Source: Chara braunii
Lineage: Eukaryota > Streptophyta > Charophyceae > Charales > Characeae
Direction of reading: 5' to 3'
Length of the DNA: 34,334 bases
Assembly: GCA_003427395.1 (NCBI GenBank)
Contig: BFEA01000639.1
Coordinates: forward strand, 400,342 to 434,675
In this document: positions 26,775-34,334 of the stretch, one piece after another
Layout: each line of letters begins with the position of its first letter
How positions within the stretch are numbered: position 1 is the stretch's first letter
Notes under the pieces: generated by a model
What the model saw: only the letters and a program-made list of their open reading frames with translations
The model's database searches: none
Told to the model about the DNA's origin: nothing
Position numbers and translations under genes: made by a program

Positions 26775-27241
26775 TCCACCAGGTCTAGGGCCAAGTCCTG
26801 GATTGGTTTGTCTGGATAGAAGGCCACCCTCTGTCCCTTCTCTTCAATAAGTCTCACCCGATTAACCGATGTTTTGTTCTTCCATTCAAAGGATGCCTTA
26901 CTTTCTTGAAGGGTGTTTATTTTTGTGATAGTGTAGTATTCAATCAGGACCATTTGGGGGGAAACCATATGAATCAAACCAATCTGTTGTGGGGTCCCTG
27001 TGGTCGTCACCCAGTCACCCTCACTCAAAGTGGGACCTCTTCTGAGGATCCGGTACTATTCTAGTGGGATGGCTTCAATGAGGTTTTCCAAAAACTCCTC
27101 GACACGGTGGTAGTACCGTAAGGCTTCTCGCATCTGGTCCCCTGTCTTCCAAGCTTGCCTCTCATTGTCCCAGAGATCCCCAACCCTGAGTATACTGCGT
27201 TTGACCCAGTTTTTCCTAGGTGGGAATGAACTTATCTTCAC
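26708..27241 (-). pseudogene. LINE A copy 6: region between thumb and zinc knuckle
   Basis: A frame different from those on either side (frameshifts near 27300 and 26750). It reads 'SILRVGDLWDNERQAW', 'EFLENLIEAIPLE', a stop, then 'LSEGDWVTTTGTPQQ' and on to 'DLALDLVEWTWQAPERR'. The 'DLWD...IP' segment is conserved in plant LINEs after the reverse transcriptase and matches 'HLWDEERDEW...LEAIPPHW' of family C at 31288-31794. Confidence 0.75.
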
Positions 27242-27324
27242 TTGGCCCCCCGTATCTGTTATTATTATGTTGCCAAAGAGGGGCTGGTGATAAACTTCCT
27301 CCCAACGGTCGGGTTGGGTCCTAT

Positions 27325-28911
27325 TTAGAAGCGGGAGTTTGCACCAGGTCTGCAGCAGGGATGGCCAAACGCTTGTAGCTGCGTGGCCGGGTCAAGTATC
27401 CCTAAACCTCCCCCTGCCTTTGTTTGGATAGTGGAGTCCCAGGCCACTGTGCTGATTACATTGGCTTGCTCACCATCCCCCTTCCATAGGAAAGTTGCAG
27501 CCTTTTGCCTTAGAGCCCTCAGAGCTACTTTGCTTAATGGTCATAGTAGAGACTTGTACAATAACGATGCAAAAACTACGTTATTGAGAACTAAGGCACG
27601 ACCGAAGAGGGATGTGTGTTTGTTTTTCCAATTGTTTAGTTTGTGCTGCGCCGGAGTGTTGATCCATTCATCATTAATAGGTGGTCTCCCTTCTGCGGTC
27701 ATGGATACCCCCAGGACCCTTATTGGTGTCTCTAATGGCATCCAGGCTATACGTGGGGTCTCTGGGGGACGTCCTCCTTGATAGTGAATCCACCAACCCT
27801 GTGTTTTGGACCCCCAGTTGACGAACATGTCTGAAACCTTGCTAAATTTGTCCATCATGCGTTGAATTTCCTCCATGTTATGGTGTGTGGCCTCTGTGAT
27901 AATTGTGAGGTCATCCGCGAAGAGGGAACACACCGGGACTGCTTCCTCCGGAATGTGTGTAACTCGTATTTTGGTGATATTCTTGTTTGCCCGAAGGTTG
28001 GCGGCCAATGCTTCCATAATGACAAAGAACAGGAAGGGGGCAATAGGATCTCATTGTCTGACCGATCGTTTCAGGCGTAGAGGCGGTGCAAGACTTCCAT
28101 TGACTTTGACGCATGTGATGGCGTTTTGGTGTAGGATTTGTATCCATTGTCTGAAATCTGGCCCAAAGTTCATCTTTTCGAGACACTTATCTAAAAACAT
28201 CCAGTTCACATGGTCATAAGTCTTTTCAAAGTCGATGAATATTAAAGCCGCATTCTGACGAGAGTGCCTCGTAAGTTGAAGAATCACATGTATCAGTAGC
28301 ATATTCTCTTGTATGTTCCTGTTTTGCATGAAGCCGGTTTGATCAGGATGAATAATGTCCTCCATTACTGGAATCATTCGGTTTGCCAAGGCCTTGGACA
28401 ACATTTTATAAACAACTGTGAGGAGTGTTATGGGTCTATAATTCCTAATGTCCATTTTATCCTCTTTTTTATATAGGAGGTTTAATATCCCTTGCCCCAC
28501 CCTTTCTCCCATCTCCCCTGTGAGTCAAACTTCACTATAAAAGTTCATGATGTATTGGCTCATAAAGTCCCAAGTGGTTTCTCAAAATTCTTTAGGGAAG
28601 CCATCTATCCCAGGGACCTTTTCCTCCTTCATTTGTAGAAGGGCGGACCATATCTCGTTCTTGGAGAGCGGGGCTTCTAAGGATTCTCGTTGTTCGATCG
28701 TCGGGGTCTTATTAAGTGGTTCCAAGAATTCCTGGATTAGATGGATATGGTGCGGAGGATCTGACTTATCTAAGTGTGAAGAGAAAAAATCCTTGCAGAA
28801 ATCATAAGTTATCTTCTTACAGTGGGCTGTGGACACGGTCGGGTCTGAGTCTCTGGCATCGGGTTCATATAGAGCCTCGATCGTGGTTCGTTGGCAGCGT
28901 GTTCTAGCCAA
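27325..28911 (-). pseudogene. LINE A copy 6: reverse transcriptase
   Basis: One frame of 529 codons, interrupted by stops near 28582, 28515, 28051 and 27541. Motifs in order: 'EEKVPGIDGFPKEF' (linker end), 'NLLYKKEDK', 'NYRPITLLTVVYKMLSKALA', 'DQTGFMQNRNIQEN', palm 'FIDFEKTYDHV' (about 28200-28240), 'RSVRQ' then a stop where Gly is expected before 'DPIAPFLF' (28051-28053), and catalytic 'FADD' at 27910-27921. After that come the thumb region 'LGVSM..', 'FLWKGDG', and 'AGGGLGILDP'. Both catalytic regions are present, but the stops abolish function. Target-primed reverse transcription is the role in intact relatives. Confidence 0.88.
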
Positions 28912-28920
28912 GTCGAAGAA

Positions 28921-29636
28921 GACTGCGGTTTCTCTGCTTTAGTTCTGGTTGGTAAATGTGGAAGGTTGGGGGTTGTTCGTAGAAGGCAACGAAACTATTG
29001 AAGGTGGTGGGAGACCTAGTAATAGTTGTGGGAACGTTGTTGACCTACTTGGGCACGACTCAATAGCATTTGGCTGTTAAGAGAGCAAACTTAGGTTGTA
29101 ACCATTGTGATCTAGGGTGCCTGGAACATGGCAGTTCCTACAGAGGTCCAAGGGCGCAAGGTGGGAAACCTCGTCACCGCAACTTAGGCTCTCCACAGCT
29201 ACTAGATGCTCTGTCGGGCCAGTATTGGTGCTGTCTTCCTTCGGTGGAAATCTGCTCATTGGGCGAATCCTTTTTTGGAACTTTCCAGATTCCTCTCTAG
29301 TCCACTATCTGTTATTTGTCTTTGTCCATTAGGGTCTAGTCATATCAAGACTATTATAATTTCAAATGGCGGTTTGCCTTGTAGGTTTGCTACAGATTTT
29401 TCGAACATGGATTTTGAATTCGTGGCAGGTTAAGGGTGCTGTCAATTTAGACATTTAAGTTTACAATCCCATAGAGATAGCTGGTTTCTCAACTCTGGTG
29501 CTTCACGCTCGGAAATGCATTTGGAATCGTTTTAGGTTTCTGGACAGGTATTCATACCTTTTTATTACGCTTCAGGGGATCCGAATTTTTTTGAGAAGCT
29601 TCTTTGAGATAACAGAGTGAGGAAATGGGACACTGG
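28921..29636. other. No supported gene; possible family B body
   Basis: No endonuclease motif of a LINE could be found upstream of the copy 6 reverse transcriptase. The stretch before 29637 may be the body of the family B copy whose tail follows, but shares no clear sequence with 20633-21010. Confidence 0.4.
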
Positions 29637-29816
29637 ACCCGGTCTCCAGTTCTGCCGAAGTTGGGTAATGGCCCCAGTATGTTCATCCCGGTTGAATTGT
29701 GAGGTCCTCGGCCTCTTTTGAACTTCTGTTATTTGTAATAAAGGTGACCAACTTCTCTAAAAATAAATAAATAAATAAAATAAAATAAAAAATAAAAAAA
29801 AACTCCACTACGAAAA
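29637..29816 (+). mobile_element. Family B 3' tail, copy 2
   Basis: CTGGACCCGGTCTCCAG, 'GGTAATGGCCCCAG', 'CCCGGTTGA', 'CTCGGCCTC' and 'TTCTGTTATTTGTAATAAAG' line up with the tail of the family B insertion at 21015-21133. An A-rich run with TAAA repeats follows (29759-29810). The start of the insertion and a TSD are not clear. Confidence 0.6.
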
Positions 29817-30317
29817 AAGGTCCAAAAACAATAAAAATAAAAATGTGAAGTTCGTAGAAAAAAAAAAAAAAAACAAAGCTTATCATAACTGTACCAAGTA
29901 GGGACACGCCCCTCTTTTTTTTTTTTTTAACAACCAAGATACTCTCCCAACAAGGGGCCCCGCCGCACCAGTCACCAAATGTGTGGGGAGGCCAAAGGTC
30001 CCACATGCTGGGGTGACGGGATAATATTGGTCTGCCCTTCGCTGGTCAGCACTGGATGTGTATTGCATGCGGACTGAGCGTACAATTTCAATGTATAGGG
30101 ACCATAAACACGACCAGTAACATTTCAAATGCTGCCTAGAGGTGGGACTTCCGTTGGCCTCAGTTCATAATAAGATCAACGGTCAATATTTGTTGATTTG
30201 GGATTGGGAGGCTCGATCCCGGTATCTCTTAGGCAGAGAGTGACAAAACGAAGCTACTGGATCCGGACAACAAGAGAGGGGTGGGTTGTTATTTTCCGGA
30301 AGAAGGCGGAGCAAAAC
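29817..30317. other. No supported gene; two further A/T runs
   Basis: An A run (29858-29873) and a T run (29914-29929) suggest more small retroinsertions, but no flanking duplications were found. GGGAGGCTCGATCCCGG near 30206 resembles a T arm but lacks a tRNA around it. Confidence 0.4.
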
Positions 30318-30408
30318 GACAAGCGATAGGAGTCATTGGACCTTGAAAAAAAAATAAAAAAAATGGACAATCGATATGACAATAAGGAGGCATCGGACCT
30401 TGAAAAAA

Positions 30409-30447
<39 letters not shown>

Positions 30448-30466
30448 GCGATATGACAATAAGGAG
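30318..30466 (+). mobile_element. Two serial near-tail-only retroinsertions at one site
   Basis: A target sequence is present three times: GACAAGCGATAGGAG (30318-30332), then GACAATCGATATGACAATAA (followed by GGAG, 30366-30389), and AACAAGCGATATGACAATAA (followed by GGAG, 30443-30466). The two inserts are CATTGGACCTTG plus an A/T tail, and CATCGGACCTTG plus A9 and (CAA)n. Both inserts are thus only the last 12-13 nt of some RNA plus its tail, at the same site. Confidence 0.6.
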
Positions 30467-30949
30467 CAGAGGGGGCGCCGGTTCACGGTGCTAATTTTGC
30501 GCTCGGTTCCGCCGCTACCCGCTTCGGTGGTCTACCCGCCCTCACATCAGCTATCGAAGTTGACAATAGGGTTTGCATGGGGGCACGAGGAGACAGCATT
30601 GACTGCCACCATGTTCCATGTAGGCCAGCCCACCAGTGCACCATATCCAGATCGGTAAATTCGATTGTCCTGATCACTCTCAGGTATACACCCCAAGTCT
30701 TCGGGGGCCCTCCGAGCTCTGGGGTGTTTTTGTTATTGTTTTCATGCCACAAACCTTATGTTCAACCAGAAGTAGCCCACTCAATTAATCTTTGGGGCTT
30801 TCCCCCGAGCAATCAATGCTGGTGGAATTCAGAAGTCTCAAAGGTGACTGTCACCAAAGCCATATCACATATGCGAGTGGACAGTGGATCTAAACATGAA
30901 CGTTGGATTCCCAACCCCACTCGTATCTGCAGCAGGTAGAGGAGACGTT
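30467..30949. other. No supported gene
   Basis: A minus-strand frame (30483-30752) has Trp-rich sequence but no domain I can name. It might be 3' sequence of LINE family C. Confidence 0.35.
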
Positions 30950-31287
30950 CATTCCTCAGGATGCCAACCAGAGCGTTGTGGGAACCACCTGAAGGTTCTG
31001 GGACCAGAGAAGGTTGGCGCTGGCTTGGGAGGGGATCTTACTCAACACCTTCCGCTGGGAAGGTCAGTCAGGGGGGGGGGGGTATCCCTCCCTTTGGCTC
31101 TGATGAAACGTTTGGTGGCCAGAGAGGAGGGGTTATTTAGCACTACAGTCTTCAGTGCTCGGACCGTGACTTTCGGTGTATACTGTAGGATTGGAGTGGC
31201 TTCCCCCGACGATGACTGCCACCCCAACAAGAGGGGGTCTATGCAGAACTCCTCTGCATCCCCCATCAACAGACAGGTTTTCTGTTT

Positions 31288-32439
31288 TTACCAGACTCGT
31301 ACTTCAGTCAGTTCCGTCGTGGTCCTGATAACTTTCTCCTGCCTCAAGGTAAGTTGTCGGCTACTGCCATTTTTGCTCCTGTTTCCCACCCTCCATTCCT
31401 CCACCTTCCAACCCGAAGCCAACTCAGGACCAATCACCTTCCATATAGTATCATTATCGTCCTCTGCCCTGAGCCAAGTGCCACATGCATTTTCTGACGA
31501 CTTTTTTAACAGCGCCGACCAATGAGGAGGGATAGCTTCTAAGAGTTTTCTCAGATTCTCAAACACTCTTCGCAACCTTGGCAGTTTCTGACGCAGGTCT
31601 TCCACCGATATCCACTCATCCCTTTCTTCGTCCCAGAGATGCTTGACCAAGAAAACCCCTTTCTCCACCCAGGCTCTCCCAAAGTTACCCCCTCCTACAT
31701 TTGCTGAGAAAACGCCCCCTTCTTCTTGAAGGATCATATGGTTGTCGAAGAGACATTGGTCTGCTATTTCTCTTTTGGTTGTAGGCTGGCTCATCGGTTG
31801 GGGAAATTACTTTTTCCAAGCATACAAGATATCCCGCCAAACCCTAGATCTGTGCCTTCTCTTTGTAAAGGAGGGAATCCATAAACATCGCCAAACATCT
31901 CGTGGGTTAGACAGGGACCACTCCCTACCCATGATATATTCGGCTAGCCGTATCCAAAGCTTATTCGCGTCCTCAAAAAAGGCTTTGATGATCCATTTGA
32001 CCAGAAGCGCCAAGTTTTGGAATACGGGATTCAGAATTCCCAAACCCCCTTGAGACCGAGGGAGGCAGATGGCATCCCAGGCCACCTTTTTTATAAAACC
32101 CTGTTGTTCATTAGTCGAAGGCTTCCGGAGGTACCTGGAAGCAGATCCCTTTATTGACAAACATGCATCCTTGCCCAACAGACAGATAGAGAGAGGGAAC
32201 CAAAGGGTAGAGAATGCTGTTGTCGACAGGACTAGGACTCTCCCAAAGATAGACAGTTTATAGCTTTTTACCCAGCCATGGATCCTGGCTGTAACCCTGT
32301 CAGCCAACAATTTATCCTGTACTCTGGAGCAATCAGAGAGGGATACCTGAACTCCCAAGAACCGTTCAGAATTGTCCGTTGGAACCACTCTTAACCCCCA
32401 ATCAACTTTTAACGAGAACTGAGGGGGAAGGAAGTACAC
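31288..32439 (-). pseudogene. LINE C: post-RT region
   Basis: One frame with a single stop (TAA near 31804). It reads 'RFLGVQVS', 'SIFGRVLVLSTTAFSTLWFPL', 'GSASRYLRKP', 'VAWDAICLPRSQGGLGILNP', then 'FTKRRHRSRVWRDILYAWKK', the stop, and 'EKGVFLVKHLWDEERDEW'. This is the thumb and connector region conserved downstream of LINE reverse transcriptases. It is joined upstream to the catalytic domain through a frameshift near 32430. Confidence 0.8.
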
Positions 32440-32900
32440 AGACTTGAACCAGTTGATAGACGCCTCAGACAGAAATAATAGTCATCAAAGACCTTTCTTA
32501 GTTCCATCAAAGAGGAGAGAGAGTTATCCACAGCCACTGTTAAGTCATCGGTGAGAGCGCCTCCGTTCCAATGTATAGTAGGACTCAATTGCAGACCACT
32601 AATACCACTTTTGCACCTAATGTTATCCAGAAGAACTTCGAGCTGGTGGACAAATATCAGGGGGGCCAACGGGCAGCCCTGCCCCAGAGAACGTGTGAGG
32701 TGGAAGGAATCAAACAGCTGGTCATTCACCATCATCATAGAAGTAGCGTGCTCATACATTGCATGGACCAAGTTCAAGAAACCATTACCAAAGCCCATGT
32801 GTATGAGAGTGGTGGACACAAAGGTCCACCCCACTTTATCATACGCTTTTTTCTATGTCCAACATCAAGATAGCTACCTCTCTTTTCTTTGAACCTATAA
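32409..32900 (-). pseudogene. LINE C: reverse transcriptase palm
   Basis: Reading from 32900 downward, the first palm motif is 'ILMLDIEK', then one extra A in an A run near 32856 shifts the frame, and 'AYDKVGWTFV' follows. Next come 'MGFGNGFLNLVHAMYEHATS', 'RSLGQGCPLAPLIF' and 'LTDDLTV' (32540-32556). The catalytic site is thus LTDD where family A and E have FADD, a Leu-Thr change that is unusual but in a dead copy. The frame ends at 32409. Confidence 0.8.
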
Positions 32901-32905
32901 TTTCT

Positions 32906-33095
32906 AGGGCTTGCACCATTGTGATGAAACCCGGGGAGGGATCACTTGTTCGCCGCTGAGGCCAGGGACAATGGCGTCTGTCACCCGCTGTGTCCGCATC
33001 AGGGCTTGCACCGTTGTGAAGAAACCCGGGGAGGGGTCACCTGTTCGCCGCTGAGGTCAGGGACAATGGCGCCTGTCACCCGTCGTGTCCGCATC
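32906..33095. repeat. 95-bp tandem duplication, two copies
   Basis: 32906-33000 and 33001-33095 are the same length and about 90% identical (starting AGGGCTTGCACC, ending TGTCCGCATC). The unit is part of the LINE C reverse transcriptase; since 95 is not a multiple of three the duplication breaks the frame. Confidence 0.85.
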
Positions 33096-34286
33096 AAAGG
33101 TCCTAAGTGGCGTGACAGGGGAGTGGGGTTTATTCTACCCATAACGCTCCCACTGATGAGTTGGATCTGAAAGTATTTCCCTCTCGCAGAGCAAAAGAGA
33201 ATTTATCTAGAAAAGTTAAAATAACAAGTAAATAATAAAAAACGAACATATTCGAACGACACGATATGAGAAATCACAAGGAGTTTGTTTGCATTGTTTG
33301 TGGAGAAGATCTTTAAATAGTACCATGAACCAGCTCGTTCTGTCTGAAAGTGTGAGGAGAAAACTGAAGAAGTTTTACCGTTCACACGGTGACCCCTCGG
33401 TTGGTGAAAAATGGGGATGAGCGAAATTATCCAGTGAACTTGTAAAGCTTCTCTGGCGTGAAACCAGAAAAGAATAGAGCTGCGATTAGTCATATAAACT
33501 GCACTGGACCAGATTACCTTGCAACCAACTGAGCAAACAGAGCGTCGGGAGCATTTCTTTCCAGCGCGCATTTTCCCCTTTTTCACGACGAATGTCAATT
33601 CGCATGAAAAGAGGAACACATATGGGTGGGTTGTTTTTATGAAGCACTAAATCTCAGTTTTCAGACATAGACTTTGTTCAACCAATCATCCCTCGCCGGC
33701 ATAGTTGTTGTCCTACACACGGGGTGATTCAAGTCTTGAAGTTGGCTTCCCGCAAAGTTGGTCATAATCCACCAACATGACCACCCGAGAAGATGTCTAA
33801 ATCTCAATGAAAATGAAATCCCAGCGGTTGAAACATTCGTTCTGAAATGTTCCTTGAGGAAATGACGTTTGATCTTGAATTGGGGTTGCCTTGGAAGAGC
33901 TACGCCCACTAATAAGAAGGCATCTCGTAGTCTCACACGAAAATGTGCTTGCCTCAGTGGATTTGTGCAATCATAGGGAAGTCACTCTTGAAGGGCCCTT
34001 GCAGGGAACCGTTCCTCCGACCACCATCTGATATGCCTGCTCCCTCTCACTCTCACTTCGGCACTGTCACTCTCCCTAATACGAACTCCCCCTTTGTCCC
34101 TACCTGGCCGCTAGTTCACACTGGCTCAAATTCTGATAAACCTGCAGTGTCAGGTTCCAAGTGACAATTGGAGGCCCTGAACTCTTTTTCCCTAGCTTGT
34201 TACTGCCGCTTCACATTCTCCCTTCCTTTCTCACCCAATCTCACTCTCTTACTCAATCTCTCACTCAATCACCTTCTCTCACTGCG

Positions 34287-34288
<2 letters not shown>
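33096..34288. other. No supported gene or element
   Basis: Two minus-strand frames (33203-33619, 33661-33936) have no recognisable domain and no supporting start or splice context. From 34200 on the sequence turns into TCTCACTCAA-type pyrimidine repeats leading into (CT)n. Confidence 0.45.

Positions 34289-34334
<46 letters not shown>
34289..34334 (+). repeat. (CT)23 microsatellite, cut by window end
   Basis: An uninterrupted CT run to the last base of the window. Confidence 0.95.

Larger units (their letters stand above)
23857..28920 (-). mobile_element. LINE family A copy 6, longest copy, interrupted by copy 7
   Basis: On the minus strand this runs from about 28920 (5' truncation, within the linker before the reverse transcriptase) to the poly(A) (T run 23857-23872). 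Order: linker, reverse transcriptase, thumb and C-terminal region, zinc knuckle, terminal domain ending at 25812, 3' UTR, and the double-hairpin module (23873-24003). The 3' UTR is split at 24545/25753 by a plus-strand copy of the same family. The endonuclease half of ORF2 and ORF1 are missing. At least four stops and two frameshifts make it dead. A TSD for this copy was not found. Confidence 0.85.
30950..33095 (-). mobile_element. LINE family C (5'-truncated, degenerate)
   Basis: A minus-strand LINE remnant: the reverse transcriptase begins within the 95-bp duplicated block (32906-33095), continues through palm and catalytic motifs, and then the thumb and 'HLWDEERDEW' region, fading out near 30950. 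Clearly related to family A in domain order but different in sequence. Neither a poly(A) end nor the two-hairpin module was found. Confidence 0.7.

Noticed and set aside
30195-30235. T-arm-like sequence GGGAGGCTCGATCCCGG
   Set aside because: The next seven bases have no complement at the proper distance upstream, so no tRNA cloverleaf forms.
31742-32053. Plus-strand frames opposite LINE C
   Set aside because: They are antisense shadows of the minus-strand LINE coding sequence.
33203-33619. 138-codon minus-strand open frame
   Set aside because: No recognisable domain, no supporting context, and length is within chance for this composition.

Overview
No intact host gene can be supported in this window. 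It is eukaryotic nuclear DNA made almost entirely of transposable-element wreckage in several nested layers. The LINEs are of the plant L1-like kind (reverse transcriptase, zinc-knuckle tail and poly(A)). There are also a solo LTR with a 5-bp target-site duplication (TSD), a broken U6 snRNA copy, plant-type CCCTAAA telomere-like repeats, long (AC)n, (CT)n and poly(A) tracts, and one 267-base assembly gap. This suits a large repeat-rich genome of the green-plant lineage, for example a charophyte alga. The species is an inference and cannot be settled from the sequence.

Layout. 1-4.4 kb: the end of a minus-strand LINE (family A), foldback (MITE-like) elements and poly(A) insertions. 4.4-7.6 kb: a degenerate plus-strand LINE (family E) split by a complete 1,215-bp solo LTR. 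7.6-11.2 kb: foldbacks, a G-rich tract, a ~230-bp repeat and telomere-like repeats. 11.5-13.1 kb: one long reading frame of unknown function with two in-frame stops, sitting inside a copy of the 230-bp repeat. 13.1-16.5 kb: four related hammerhead-ribozyme-like relics, minisatellites and SINE-like copies around the gap. 17.4-21.2 kb: terminal-inverted-repeat elements, SINE-like copies, foldbacks and a young 571-bp poly(A) retroinsertion (family B). 21.4 kb: the U6 pseudogene. 21.7-28.9 kb: four copies of LINE family A, one inserted antisense inside another. 29.6-33.1 kb: another family B tail, serial poly(A) insertions and a third LINE (family C). 33.1-34.3 kb: nothing recognisable, then (CT)n.

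How the parts relate. The LINEs are probably the source of the retrotransposition machinery for the rest. Their 3' ends carry a compact two-hairpin module next to the poly(A). The same module occurs alone as ~134-bp elements with TSDs, and its first hairpin is shared with family B. At several sites only a poly(A) tail was inserted, between perfect or near-perfect TSDs. The strongest candidates for something undescribed are the covarying 3' module, the hammerhead-like family, the tail-only insertions, and the orphan frame that replaces the middle of a repeat unit.
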